From contig NZ_JAHUZB010000004.1 of assembly GCF_019218635.1 (NCBI RefSeq), positions 310,001-374,000 of the forward strand: a DNA stretch of 64,000 nucleotides, given 5' to 3'. The stretch comes from Enterococcus alishanensis (lineage in GTDB: Bacteria > Bacillota > Bacilli > Lactobacillales > Enterococcaceae). How positions within the stretch are numbered: position 1 is the first letter of the stretch; every line of letters starts with the position of its first letter. Positions 17,108-25,970 of this stretch are shown here, piece after piece. The notes below the pieces were generated by a model. It was not told the DNA's origin. It did not search any database and saw nothing but the letters and a program-made list of their open reading frames with translations. Made by a program: the position numbers and the translations under genes.

Positions 17108-18073
17108 ATGAAGAAGAAAATGTTAATGGGGTTAGGATTGTTAAGTTTATTAGTATTAGGAGCTTGTGGTCAAGGTGAAGCCGATGAAAAAAGCGAAGTT
17201 AAAAAAATCGGTATTTTACAAACTGTTGAGCACGGTTCTTTTGATGAATCACGGGAAGGCTTCATCCAAGGATTAGCTGAAAACGGCTATACAGAAGGTG
17301 AAAATCTAGAAATCGAATATCAAAATGCTCAAAGTAATCAAGGAAACTTACAAAGTATGAGCGAAAAATTAGTTTCCGACCAGCCTGATTTATTATTAGG
17401 TATCGGCACACCAGCTGGTCAAGGTTTAGCCACAGCAACACAAGATATTCCGACTTTAGTTACTGCTGTAACAGATTTAAAAACCGCAAAATTAGTGAAA
17501 AGTTACGACAAACCTGGTACCAACATTTCTGGAACTACTAATTTATCACCCATCAAAAAACAAATCGATCTATTGCTATCAGTCGTTCCTGATGCTAAGA
17601 AGATTGGCTTATTATACAATTCCGGTGAAGTGAACTCACAAGTGCAAATTGATGTCGCAACCGAATATTTAAAAGAATTGGGTATCGAAACTACTATCAA
17701 GACTGCATCAAATACCAACGATGTCCAACAAGCAACAGAATCTGTAGCCAATGATGCTGATGGTATTTACATCCCAACTGACAGTACTTTTGCCAGTGCG
17801 GCTGCCGTAGTTGGCGAAGTTGTTAAAGAGAAAAAAATTCCGTTAGTTGCCGGTTCCGTTGACCAAGTTAAAGAAGGCGGCTTAGTAACTTTAGGCGTAG
17901 ATTATGTTTCATTAGGCTACCAAACAGGTGAAATGGCTGCAAAAATCTTAGATGGTGAAGCGAATCCTGAAGATATGCCAGTAGAGTCTGCTAAAGATTT
18001 AGCGTTCTATGTTAATAAAGACATGGCTGCGGCTTTAGGCATCGATCCTGAGAGTATCAAAGAACCAAAATAA
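17108..18073 (+). CDS. aromatic amino-acid-type ABC substrate-binding lipoprotein (TrpX-like)
   Basis: 321-residue lipoprotein: N-terminal signal with lipobox LVLGACG (Cys about 20), then an ABC_sub_bind-type fold (VKKIGILQTVEHGSFDESREGF, with LLLGIGTPAGQGLA and GIYIPTDSTFASAAAVV). This family includes the streptococcal TrpX and related Trp/Tyr-binding proteins. No permease or ATPase gene follows: a terminator comes at once, so it must use components encoded elsewhere or act alone. The Phe-codon leader upstream suggests phenylalanine, or a precursor or analogue, as ligand; this is inference. Confidence 0.82.
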   Translation: MKKKMLMGLGLLSLLVLGACGQGEADEKSEVKKIGILQTVEHGSFDESREGFIQGLAENGYTEGENLEIEYQNAQSNQGNLQSMSEKLVSDQPDLLLGIGTPAGQGLATATQDIPTLVTAVTDLKTAKLVKSYDKPGTNISGTTNLSPIKKQIDLLLSVVPDAKKIGLLYNSGEVNSQVQIDVATEYLKELGIETTIKTASNTNDVQQATESVANDADGIYIPTDSTFASAAAVVGEVVKEKKIPLVAGSVDQVKEGGLVTLGVDYVSLGYQTGEMAAKILDGEANPEDMPVESAKDLAFYVNKDMAAALGIDPESIKEPK

Positions 18074-18076
18074 ACA

Positions 18077-18120
18077 AAAGCCAATGAAATCTTATTGAAC
18101 AGATTTCATTGGCTTTATCT
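18077..18120. terminator. bidirectional terminator
   Basis: 16-bp perfect stem AAAGCCAATGAAATCT and its complement (18077-18092, 18101-18116), 8-nt loop. It separates the convergent binding-protein and ClbS-like genes and works in either direction. Confidence 0.85.
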
Positions 18121-18121
18121 A

Positions 18122-18634
18122 TTACTTAGCTAAAGTTTTTTTATACTGGCGAATTTTCTTCAAAGCCCATTCATAATGACTACTCATGGAAGACGCGCAA
18201 TAACTACCTAACGAAGTGCTACCGGTCCAAGAAAAATATTTTTTGGTGAATAGTTCTTCTTCAGAAAAATTCGCTACCAAGTCCATCAACGCTTGGTGAC
18301 TCTTCGACAGCATTTTCTTGGCATCCGCCAGTTCAGTCGTTTGGTGTTTTTCCCAAAAGACCAGATTCATTTCACCATAATTTTTCCAATTATAAGGAGC
18401 GGGTAAAAAGGGAACCACCTGCTCGCTCTTTTGATTCTCAGCAATGAAAGTCAACAATAATTGGTGCCATTCATAGAGATGAATTAGGACATCGCGAATA
18501 TTACGATCGCGATCTTCGAATGGGAAAATGCCTACTTGCTCTGCTGGCGTCAGACTGTCAATCAAAGTAAATAGTTTGTCGTAATTCTCTTGAGAAAAGC
18601 TAAGTAATTCTGATTTTGTACGTGCTCTTGCCAT
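18122..18634 (-). CDS. ClbS/DfsB family four-helix-bundle protein
   Basis: 170-residue soluble protein. It begins MARARTKSELLSFSQENYDKL and has RDRNIRDVLIHLYEWHQLLL and FLPAPYNWKNYGEMN, the pattern of the DUF1706/ClbS-DfsB family (DinB-like fold). E. coli ClbS protects its host from colibactin by opening the cyclopropane; most relatives are uncharacterised. It lies 13 nt downstream of a MerR regulator and is divergent from a MATE pump, which suggests a toxic-compound response. Function here unproven. Confidence 0.8.
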   Translation of the reverse strand: MARARTKSELLSFSQENYDKLFTLIDSLTPAEQVGIFPFEDRDRNIRDVLIHLYEWHQLLLTFIAENQKSEQVVPFLPAPYNWKNYGEMNLVFWEKHQTTELADAKKMLSKSHQALMDLVANFSEEELFTKKYFSWTGSTSLGSYCASSMSSHYEWALKKIRQYKKTLAK

Positions 18635-18647
18635 TATTTTTCCTCCT

Positions 18648-19457
18648 TTATTTTAAAACGAGACAGGCTTCTGTCACCCATTTTTCTGGATCAGGCGTTT
18701 GCGCAGGGGAGACATGATTAATATTAAACATCGGTCCAGCCATTTCGTAATCCTGGGTTTCCAACCAACGAGCCAATGCATTCATTACTTGTGGCATTTG
18801 TCCATAGGATCCTTGAAATGTTACCGAAGCTGTTTTTATGGCTGGAGCTACAAAAAATTTGACTTCTTCCATATCTGAATAGTCACCAACAACCGTACTT
18901 TGCAATTCTAAATCAATCTGTTGATCTTGGTATTCTTCGTCGTGATAGATACTAATCCCCACCGGCGGTGAACTAAATTGAACTTTTTGAGCTTCAGCAG
19001 CTGCTCCAAGTGTTTGCCACAATTCGCTTTCACCGCTGGCATCTGCAATGACTTTTCGAATACTCATGACTTTACGAGCGGGTAATTCTTTTAAGACCAC
19101 ATGGTAATCTAGTAAGTTTTGACGGTCATCCAACTCTGCTTGAATTTGAGCCAAACTATCTTTTTGCTGGGTAATGACTGCTAATTCCTCTGCCAACTCT
19201 TGCTGTCGGGTGTATAAATATTTCTCAAGATCAACCGGATTTTCTTGGTTTAAAATTTCCTTGATTAAAGCCAGCGAAAAACCAAATGACTGGAGCTTCT
19301 TGATTTTATTGACGGTGGTTAATTGTTCTGCCTGATAATAACGATAGTTATTATCAGGATCAATTTTAGCGGGTTTCAATAAATCCATTTTTTCATAATG
19401 ACGTAACATACGACTACTGGTTCCTGACAGTTTTGAAAATTGTTTAATCTTAAACAT
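18648..19457 (-). CDS. MerR-family regulator with GyrI-like effector domain
   Basis: 269-residue regulator. N-terminal winged helix-turn-helix with MFKIKQFSKLSGTSSRMLRHYEKMDLL, continued by NNYRYYQAEQL (residues 1-70), a coiled-coil dimer helix (about 75-125) and a C-terminal GyrI/BmrR-type ligand-binding domain (about 130-269). It should sense a small hydrophobic molecule and twist a 19-bp-spaced promoter. Its own promoter has exactly that spacing (19482-19512). Partner genes: ClbS-like downstream, MATE divergent. Confidence 0.88.
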   Translation of the reverse strand: MFKIKQFSKLSGTSSRMLRHYEKMDLLKPAKIDPDNNYRYYQAEQLTTVNKIKKLQSFGFSLALIKEILNQENPVDLEKYLYTRQQELAEELAVITQQKDSLAQIQAELDDRQNLLDYHVVLKELPARKVMSIRKVIADASGESELWQTLGAAAEAQKVQFSSPPVGISIYHDEEYQDQQIDLELQSTVVGDYSDMEEVKFFVAPAIKTASVTFQGSYGQMPQVMNALARWLETQDYEMAGPMFNINHVSPAQTPDPEKWVTEACLVLK

Positions 19458-19481
19458 TACGCTTCCCCCTTTGTTTATTCT

Positions 19482-19568
19482 ATTGTAAACGTTGACACTG
19501 TGTTAATGTCAATTAATTTTCAAAAACTTTTTCATAACCCTTGCATTCAGAAAAGTCTGTGGTAATAT
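19482..19568. promoter_or_regulatory. divergent merR / MATE promoters with MerR-type dyad
   Basis: Minus strand: TTGACA (19507-19512), 19-bp spacer, TACAAT (19482-19487), the overlong spacing that marks MerR-controlled promoters. The dyad TTGACA-N9-TGTCAA (19492-19512) lies over the -35 and spacer. Plus strand: TTGCAT (19541-19546), 16 bp, TAATAT (19563-19568) for the MATE gene. Confidence 0.7.
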
Positions 19569-19609
19569 CAGTAGAACCAAAAATGATTTCACTCAAAAAG
19601 GAGTAGATA

Positions 19610-20998
19610 ATGAAAGATCTTACCCATAGCAATCCTGCCAAATTAATCTTATTTTTTGCTTTACCTTTGCTGGTAGGAAATATTTTCCAACAGTTCTACA
19701 GTATGGTGGATATGATAATTGTCGGACAAACATTAGGCAAAGATGCATTGGCTGCAGTTGGCGCTACCGGATCGGTAAACTTTTTGATTATTGGTTTTGC
19801 TCAAGGCTTAACGGCAGGGCTTTCGATTATTACAGCCCAGCGTTTTGGGGCCAAAGATCCGTTAGCTGTTCGGAAAAGTTTTGCTACGTCGGTGATTATT
19901 AGTCTGATCGTGACCGTAGTTTTAACCGCTTTAAGCTTAATCTTTTTACGGCCCTTATTATTGCTTATGCAGACGCCGGTAGAAATTATTGACCAGGCGC
20001 AACAATTTATTTCTATTATTTTAGCCGGAATTTTTGCGGCAATGGCTTTTAACTTACTGTCTAATATGATTCGTGCTTTAGGTGACAGCCGCACCCCACT
20101 ATTTTTCTTAGCGATTGCAGTAGTGGTGAATGTTGTATTGGATTTAATTTTTATTATTCATTTTCATATGGGCGTAGCCGGTGCAGGTTTTGCCACTGTG
20201 ATTGCCCAAGTTTTTGCAAGTTTAATGTGTGTGGTTTACATCAAAAGGAAAATCCCCTTGTTACAAATTAGTCGCAAACATTTTACTTGGGATAAAGAAG
20301 AAATTCGAATCCATTTAAATTCTGCTTTACCGATGGGTTTTCAATCATCAATTATTGCTATCGGAGCAGTTATTTTACAATCAGCTTTAAATAGTTTAGG
20401 TACGAATGTCGTAGCGGCTCAAGCTACAGCTAGTCGAATTGACCAGTTTGCGATTTTACCAATGATGTCTTTTGGAATTACAATGGCGACTTTTACTGCA
20501 CAAAACTTTGGCGCAAAAAAATATGATCGTATTTTATTAGGCGTGAAACAATGTTTGATAATGACCATTGGCTTTAGTATTTTTGCTGGTTTAGGCGTGA
20601 TTTTCTTTGGAGATCATTTAGTTAATTTATTTGTCGCCCGTAGTGAAGTCAAAGTTTTCCAATTAGCCCAAATCTATTTTAATATTAGTGGTTCTCTTTA
20701 TTGGATTTTAGCGATTCTCTTTGTTTTACGTTATACCTTACAAGGCTTGGGACAAGCGAAAGTACCGACAATTGCTGGAATTATGGAGTTGATAATGCGC
20801 TCTTTTGCTGCTCTAATTTTAACACCATTATTTGGTTATACTGGTGCTGCTTTTGCACCTCCGCTAGCTTGGATGGGTTCAGTAGCTGTTTTACTAGCTT
20901 CTTATTTTAAAGCCATGCGTCATTTAAAAAAATTAGATCAAGAACAAAATCAAGAACATGCTGAAAAACAAATAATGCACAGTCTTTCTGAAGAATAA
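19610..20998 (+). CDS. MATE-family multidrug/sodium antiporter
   Basis: 462-residue membrane protein with twelve predicted helices in two MatE halves (residues about 10-170 and 235-395). It opens MKDLTHSNPAKLILFFALPL and contains GNIFQQFYSMVDMIIVGQTLG, the DinF/NorM/MepA-like first helices (only part quoted: FYSMVDMIIVGQTLG), plus MIRALGDSRTPLFF. Exports cationic drugs or metabolites using Na+ or H+. It starts after AAAAAGGAG and is divergent from the MerR gene, the probable regulator. Confidence 0.9.
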   Translation: MKDLTHSNPAKLILFFALPLLVGNIFQQFYSMVDMIIVGQTLGKDALAAVGATGSVNFLIIGFAQGLTAGLSIITAQRFGAKDPLAVRKSFATSVIISLIVTVVLTALSLIFLRPLLLLMQTPVEIIDQAQQFISIILAGIFAAMAFNLLSNMIRALGDSRTPLFFLAIAVVVNVVLDLIFIIHFHMGVAGAGFATVIAQVFASLMCVVYIKRKIPLLQISRKHFTWDKEEIRIHLNSALPMGFQSSIIAIGAVILQSALNSLGTNVVAAQATASRIDQFAILPMMSFGITMATFTAQNFGAKKYDRILLGVKQCLIMTIGFSIFAGLGVIFFGDHLVNLFVARSEVKVFQLAQIYFNISGSLYWILAILFVLRYTLQGLGQAKVPTIAGIMELIMRSFAALILTPLFGYTGAAFAPPLAWMGSVAVLLASYFKAMRHLKKLDQEQNQEHAEKQIMHSLSEE

Positions 20999-21022
20999 TC
21001 AGAGAGACTGTGCATCTTTTTT
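20975..21022. terminator. bidirectional terminator between MATE gene and kup
   Basis: ATGCACAGTCT / AGACTGTGCAT (20975-20985, 21005-21015) with TCTGA / TCAGA extending it inward; T6 on the plus side. It covers the last codons of both convergent genes. Confidence 0.85.
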
Positions 21023-23018
21023 ATGTCCGTTCTTTCAACCAAGTTTTGCGCGCTTGACCTAAAACCAACGGTACTGTTTCGTAAGTAACATCACTATATT
21101 CAATTCCAAACCAACGTTCTGGTGAAACGGCATAACGTTTAATTGCTAAACGAGCCTGCATAATTTGTCGATCCCATTTTGGAATATTGGTTACCGTCGA
21201 TAATTCTTCTTGAATCAAGACAAATCGGAAATCCCCCACTTGGCGTCCTGGTGTCAAGGAATAATGTTGTGGTTGTTTATCTAAGCGCCCTTGTCTCATT
21301 AAATCATGGATAATTTGTCGCAAGTAAACATTCACATCTTGAGAGATTCTAAAGCCTAGATACAATTTCACTTGGACAATAAAATCTGTACCCATCATAT
21401 CAATACTATATTCTCTAGTATAAGGTTCATCGGTTACTTCCACATTAACAAACCAGTAAACTTTTGCCCGCTTCAAACGCTTATCTAAAATCGAATAAAT
21501 AAATTGATTGCCAATCTGATCATTTTCTAATTTTGGTACCATGAAAACGACATTGGTTTGGTAATATGGAATACGTTTATCATCTTTCAATTCTTGTAAT
21601 TGCGGTAAGTAATCTTTTAACGAAACCTCTTCGGCATTGTTTTCTTGAATTTGATTACTACGATGCCAGATATACATTACCATTAAAATTATACCTGCCA
21701 TACCAACAGCAACAAAACCACCGTGGAAAAACTTAGTAATACTAGAAATAAAGAAGAAGCCTTCCAGAGTACCAAAGAAAACAATCATTAAATAAGACAA
21801 TAAACGAGAAACATTTTTTTGCCGCATATAATGATACAACAAGAAAGTTGTCATTAACATTGTTACTGTAATCGATAGACCATATGCCGCTTCCATGTGA
21901 CTAGAAGTTCTAAAGGTCACTACAATCAACGAACAAGCCAACCATAAAATCAAATTAATCGCTGGAATATACATCTGTCCGATCGACGAGCCGGGATACA
22001 TAATTTTTAAACGAGGTAATAATTTTAATTTGATCGCTTCAGAGACTAAGGTAAAAGATCCAGAAATCAAGGCCTGAGAGGCGATAATTGCCGCAATCGT
22101 CGCAAAAACAACCCCGAAAATAATCCAACCATCTGGTAGAATTTGGAAAAATGGATTTAATTCTTCTACTTGATAAAGATTCACATTTCCTTTTGAATGA
22201 ATCATCCAAGCCGCTTGACCAGCATAATTTAAAGTCAAACACGCCATCACGTATGGCCAACTAAAACGAATATTTTTCTTGCCTACATGTCCCATATCTG
22301 AATACAGAGCTTCCGCACCCGTAGTTGCTAGAAAAATACTACCTAAAATAAAGATGCCGGCTTTGTTATCCGGGCTAAACAATAAATGAAGAGCATAATA
22401 AGGATTGATGGCTTTAACCACGGAAAAATCATACGGAATATTCATCAAGCCCATCACGCCTAAAAAAGTGAACCATAACAACATAATCGGTCCAAAAGCA
22501 CGACCTACCAATTCAGTTCCAAAACGTTGAATAAAGAATAAGACCAATAAAATCACCAAAGTAATCACGACAATAATATTTTGATCCATCCCGAAGTGCG
22601 CCGAAAATTCTGGAATTCCCCGCAAACCTTCAATCGCTGTCGTGACTGTTACTGCTGGTGTTAAGACACCATCGGCCAACAAAGCGGCGCCACCAATCAT
22701 AGCAGGTACAATTAAATATTTTCCGCCTTTTCTAACCAAAGCATAGAGAGAGAAGATCCCACCTTCACCATGGTTATCTGCATTCAAAGCAATAATCACG
22801 TATTTTACAGTCGTTAATAACATGACTGTCCAAAAGACTAGTGAAACAACACCAATTACGAAGTCATTGGTGACACTACCAAGGCCGCCCTGTTCATTTA
22901 AAATTGCTTTCATTACATAGAGTGGGCTCGTTCCAATATCACCGTATACCACACCCATCGCAATCAAAAGTCCCGCAACGGAAAGCTTTTTCTTCTGGCT
23001 ATGATTTGTTTTCTCCAA
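21021..23018 (-). CDS. kup: KUP-family potassium uptake protein
   Basis: 665-residue K+ transporter: about twelve membrane helices in residues 15-450 (first helix GLLIAMGVVYGDIGTSPLYV, then the K_trans pattern with GGIFSLYALVRKG and GALYSDMGHVG-like GAEALYSDMGHVG) and a cytoplasmic C-terminal domain of about 200 residues. K+:H+ symport is the family function. The start codon is TTG (23016-23018) behind GAGGAGGAAG. Expression is governed by a riboswitch-terminator leader immediately upstream. Confidence 0.93.
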   Translation of the reverse strand: MEKTNHSQKKKLSVAGLLIAMGVVYGDIGTSPLYVMKAILNEQGGLGSVTNDFVIGVVSLVFWTVMLLTTVKYVIIALNADNHGEGGIFSLYALVRKGGKYLIVPAMIGGAALLADGVLTPAVTVTTAIEGLRGIPEFSAHFGMDQNIIVVITLVILLVLFFIQRFGTELVGRAFGPIMLLWFTFLGVMGLMNIPYDFSVVKAINPYYALHLLFSPDNKAGIFILGSIFLATTGAEALYSDMGHVGKKNIRFSWPYVMACLTLNYAGQAAWMIHSKGNVNLYQVEELNPFFQILPDGWIIFGVVFATIAAIIASQALISGSFTLVSEAIKLKLLPRLKIMYPGSSIGQMYIPAINLILWLACSLIVVTFRTSSHMEAAYGLSITVTMLMTTFLLYHYMRQKNVSRLLSYLMIVFFGTLEGFFFISSITKFFHGGFVAVGMAGIILMVMYIWHRSNQIQENNAEEVSLKDYLPQLQELKDDKRIPYYQTNVVFMVPKLENDQIGNQFIYSILDKRLKRAKVYWFVNVEVTDEPYTREYSIDMMGTDFIVQVKLYLGFRISQDVNVYLRQIIHDLMRQGRLDKQPQHYSLTPGRQVGDFRFVLIQEELSTVTNIPKWDRQIMQARLAIKRYAVSPERWFGIEYSDVTYETVPLVLGQARKTWLKERT

Positions 23019-23037
23019 AATAATCTTCCTCCTCGAT

Positions 23038-23083
23038 TATAAAAAAAGACCTAAACAAACAGCAGGCTGCTTGTTTAGGTCTT
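23038..23083 (-). terminator. riboswitch expression-platform terminator of kup
   Basis: Minus strand: GACCTAAACAAGCAGC / GCTGTTTGTTTAGGTC with a short loop, then U7. Its 5' arm contains CCTAAAC, which is also the 3' strand of the aptamer's P1 helix, so the two folds exclude each other. Confidence 0.88.
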
Positions 23084-23210
23084 GCAAATTGCTCCTCTAG
23101 ACCAGTGTGGTAATCACACTTGATATTGTTGATCTAAAAGCATAGTCAAAACTATGTCGCTACTCCCCTAAAACACAATGTATTATCACCGTAATTTTGC
23201 CATTTGTCAA
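23072..23210 (-). promoter_or_regulatory. yybP-ykoY-like (Mn2+) riboswitch and promoter of kup
   Basis: Promoter TTGACA (23205-23210), 17 bp, GATAAT (23182-23187) starts the RNA at the aptamer. P1 is GTTTTAGG / CCTAAAC. The conserved GGGGAGTAGCG follows (minus strand, about 23158-23168), then hairpin CATAG / CTATG, an arm TAGATCAACA ... TGGTCTA with inner GTGTG / CACAC, and the 3' GCAAGACC. These match the yybP-ykoY family, which senses Mn2+. P1 formation breaks the terminator, so ligand should switch the gene on. Confidence 0.72.
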
Positions 23211-23239
23211 AGAAAATTAAGCGATATGAGAGAATATTC

Positions 23240-25366
23240 TTATTTGTCTTCTTTCTTCTCTTCGTCTTTTTCTAATAAGACTTTACGAGAAGCATTCACA
23301 CGGCCTTGACGGTCGATTTCTGTGACTTTCACTAAGACTTCATCGCCAAGTTTCACCACATCTTCAACTTTACCAACTCGCTCGTTTGCCAGTTGAGAAA
23401 TATGAACCAAAGCATCTTTGCCTTTAATCAAGTTCACGAAGGCGCCAAATTTTTCAATGCGGACAACTTTACCTAAGTATACTTCGCCAACTTTAACTTC
23501 TTTAGTTAATTCTTCAATGATCTTGATGGCTTTTTTAATCATATCAGCATCAGCTGAAGCGATACTTACATTACCTTCTTGATCGATATCAATTTTCACG
23601 CCAGTTTCTTCGATGATGCCGTTAATTGTGTCGCCACCTTTACCGATAACATCTTTGATTTTGGCTGGATCAATTTTGATCATTTCAATCTTCGGTGCAT
23701 ATGGGCTTAACTCTTTACGAGGTTCAGCAATTGTTTCAGTTAACACTTCTAAAATTTCAAAACGAGCTTTTTTCGCTTGGTCCAAAGCTTCTTTTAAGAT
23801 TTGTTCCGTGATTCCTTGGATTTTAATATCCATTTGTAAGGCTGTAATTCCGTCTTTTGTTCCAGCAACTTTAAAGTCCATGTCGCCTAAGTGATCTTCT
23901 AAACCTTGAATATCAGTCAAGATTGTATAATTTTCACCATCAGAAACAAGTCCCATCGCAATTCCGGCAACTGGTGCTTTAATCGGCACACCAGCATCCA
24001 TTAAAGCCAAAGTCCCAGCTGAAATACTTGCTTGCGAAGAAGAACCATTTGATTCTAAAACTTCCGCCACTAAACGAATAGTATAAGGGAAATCCTCTTC
24101 ACTTGGAATTACTTGTGCCAACGCACGTTCACCTAAAGCACCGTGACCAATTTCACGACGACCAGGGGAGCCAGCTCGACCAGTTGAACCCACTGAAAAT
24201 TGTGGGAAATTATAATGATGGATGAATCGTTTACTATCTTCCACACCTAAGCCATCAATAATTTGATGCTCACCTAATGGTGCTAAAGTAGCAGCTGATA
24301 ATGCTTGAGTTTGTCCGCGGGTAAATAAACCAGAACCGTGAACCCGTGGTAATAAACCAACTTCTGCATCTAAAGCACGAATTTCATCTAGTTTACGACC
24401 ATCAGGACGAATTTTGTCGATCGTGATTAATTCACGCACAACATCTTTTTCAAGGTCTTCAGCAATTTGTTTCACTTCTTTTGCCAATGATTCTACATCT
24501 TCAGCTTCTGCAAATTTTTCTGCATAAACTTCGATAACTGTTTCTTTGACTTTATGAATTTCATCTTCACGAGCTAATTTTTCTTCTGTTAATACAGCCG
24601 TTTTCATTGTTTGGTAATACTCGTCGAAGATTTCTTTTTTCAATTCAGGATTGACTTGTAATAAATCAATTTCCATTTTTTCTTGACCAACAGCAGCTAC
24701 GATTTCGCTTTGGAAAGCAACCATTTCTTTAATCGCTTCAAAACCAAATAATAATGCGCCAAGCATATCTTCTTCTGAAGCTTCTTTAGCACCAGATTCC
24801 ACCATGTTGATGGCTTTTTTAGTACCAGCTACGGTTAAATCAATATCAGATGCAGCCGCTTGATCCGTTGTTGGATTCAAGACATACTCACCATCGACAC
24901 GACCTACTTCAACACCAGCAATCGGACCTTCAAAAGGAATGTCAGAAATTGCTAAAGCTAAAGATGAACCAAACATCGCTGCCATGGCTGGAGAGTTATC
25001 TTGCTCCACACTCATTACAATATTGGTTACTTGGACTTCATTACGGAATCCTTCTGCGAACATTGGACGAATCGGACGGTCAATTAAACGCGCAGTTAAT
25101 GTCGCATCGGTACTTGGACGACCTTCACGTTTGATAAATCCACCAGGAATTTTACCAACTGCATACATTTTTTCTTCATAGTTAATCGTTAATGGGAAAA
25201 AGTCGAAGTTCTTCGCTTCTTTTGAGGCAACTGCGGCACTCAAAACGACTGTATCCCCATAACGTACTAAGACAGCACCGTTGGCTTGTTTTGCTAGTTG
25301 GCCAACTTCAACTTCCAAGGGACGTCCGCCCCAAGTTGTTTTAAAAACTTGTTTTTCTGATGACAT
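23240..25366 (-). CDS. pnp: polyribonucleotide nucleotidyltransferase
   Basis: 708-residue 3'-5' phosphorolytic exoribonuclease, trimeric, part of RNA degradation. Domains in order: RNase PH 1 (residues about 10-230), alpha-helical linker, RNase PH 2 (about 310-540, with [16 protein letters not shown] and [20 protein letters not shown]), KH ([17 protein letters not shown]), and S1 ([19 protein letters not shown]). The start is placed at 25366 after AAAGGAG; nine more upstream codons are open but do not fit. A long leader hairpin precedes it. Confidence 0.97.
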   Translation of the reverse strand: MSSEKQVFKTTWGGRPLEVEVGQLAKQANGAVLVRYGDTVVLSAAVASKEAKNFDFFPLTINYEEKMYAVGKIPGGFIKREGRPSTDATLTARLIDRPIRPMFAEGFRNEVQVTNIVMSVEQDNSPAMAAMFGSSLALAISDIPFEGPIAGVEVGRVDGEYVLNPTTDQAAASDIDLTVAGTKKAINMVESGAKEASEEDMLGALLFGFEAIKEMVAFQSEIVAAVGQEKMEIDLLQVNPELKKEIFDEYYQTMKTAVLTEEKLAREDEIHKVKETVIEVYAEKFAEAEDVESLAKEVKQIAEDLEKDVVRELITIDKIRPDGRKLDEIRALDAEVGLLPRVHGSGLFTRGQTQALSAATLAPLGEHQIIDGLGVEDSKRFIHHYNFPQFSVGSTGRAGSPGRREIGHGALGERALAQVIPSEEDFPYTIRLVAEVLESNGSSSQASISAGTLALMDAGVPIKAPVAGIAMGLVSDGENYTILTDIQGLEDHLGDMDFKVAGTKDGITALQMDIKIQGITEQILKEALDQAKKARFEILEVLTETIAEPRKELSPYAPKIEMIKIDPAKIKDVIGKGGDTINGIIEETGVKIDIDQEGNVSIASADADMIKKAIKIIEELTKEVKVGEVYLGKVVRIEKFGAFVNLIKGKDALVHISQLANERVGKVEDVVKLGDEVLVKVTEIDRQGRVNASRKVLLEKDEEKKEDK

Positions 25367-25402
25367 GTATTTCTCCTTTTTTTCCTTCTGCACTCATGGG
25401 AT

Positions 25403-25455
25403 CTACTAAACAAATGGAAACGGCGAAACTTTCGCGACTTTCATTTGGTTAGTAG
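25403..25455 (-). promoter_or_regulatory. long stem-loop in the pnp leader
   Basis: CTACTAAaCAAATG pairs with CATTTGgTTAGTAG (25403-25416 with 25442-25455, 13 of 14 bp) around an inner hairpin GCGAAA / TTTCGC. It lies 37 nt upstream of the start codon. E. coli pnp is autoregulated through RNase III cleavage of such a leader stem; the same role here is inference. Confidence 0.55.
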
Positions 25456-25544
25456 AAGTTCGATCATCAGTGAAAGGATGTTTATATTTTGATTCTTCTA
25501 CAATAGAAGAAAAATGGTCTTTTTAAAATTGGCTTCATTATAAT

Positions 25545-25640
25545 GAAATAGGTGCCAGTTCTTCTTGGCGTTTCTCCGCCTTAGTAGAATGGTATCCGTT
25601 TGAAAATCAGATTAATTTTTCTTTGAAAAATTATTACTTT
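25545..25640 (+). repeat. unassigned element, copy 2
   Basis: Same blocks as copy 1 at 16294-16370, in the same order (AGGTGCC, GTTCTTCT, AGAATGGTATCCG at 25586-25598, TTGAAAA, GATTAA), with an inserted small hairpin GGCG / CGCC. It ends in TAATTTTTC-TTT-GAAAAATTA, a hairpin of different sequence at the equivalent place. Here it lies on the plus strand between two minus-strand genes. A further short direct repeat ATAATGAAATAGG occurs at about 25540 and 25643. This, the pnp leader and the rpsO end hairpin fill the 334-nt gap. Confidence 0.5.
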
Positions 25641-25651
25641 AATAATGAAAT

Positions 25652-25693
25652 AGGAGCGAAACAATAAAAATTATTGCTTCCACTCCTAATTGG
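25652..25693 (-). terminator. hairpin at the end of rpsO
   Basis: Minus strand AGGAG..GAAGCAATAA / TTATTGTTTC.CTCCT, loop of three, 10 nt past the stop. Only a weak U-run follows, so it may act as processing site or partial terminator with read-through into pnp. Confidence 0.55.
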
Positions 25694-25700
25694 CTTAAAA

Positions 25701-25970
25701 TTAACGACGTAGTCCTAAGCGTTGGATTAATTCGCGGTAACGTTGAACGTCAGTTTTACGTAAGTAAGCTAACAAGTTACGACGATGACCAACTTTTTTC
25801 ATCAAACCACGGTAAGAATGGTGGTCTTTCTTGTGGACACGTGCGTGTTCATTCAAATGATTAATTTCTGCCGTCAATACAGCGATTTGTACTTCTGGAG
25901 AACCAGTGTCTCCTTCATGGCGTGCATATTCACTGATGATTTCGTTTTTGCGTTCTTTTGAAAATGCCAT
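25701..25970 (-). CDS. rpsO: 30S ribosomal protein S15
   Basis: 89-residue S15 that binds the 16S central domain. [20 protein letters not shown] starts the protein; [39 protein letters not shown] (partly quoted) and the final LGLRR follow. A frame open for 50 further codons upstream is leader RNA. ATG at 25968-25970 follows GAAAGAGGTG. The order rpsO-pnp is widely conserved. Confidence 0.98.
   Translation of the reverse strand: MAFSKERKNEIISEYARHEGDTGSPEVQIAVLTAEINHLNEHARVHKKDHHSYRGLMKKVGHRRNLLAYLRKTDVQRYRELIQRLGLRR

Noticed and set aside
23072-23184. kup leader as a ydaO (c-di-AMP) riboswitch
   Set aside because: c-di-AMP control would be expected for K+ uptake, but the conserved ydaO blocks are missing, whereas GGGGAGTAGCG and GCAAGACC fit yybP-ykoY.
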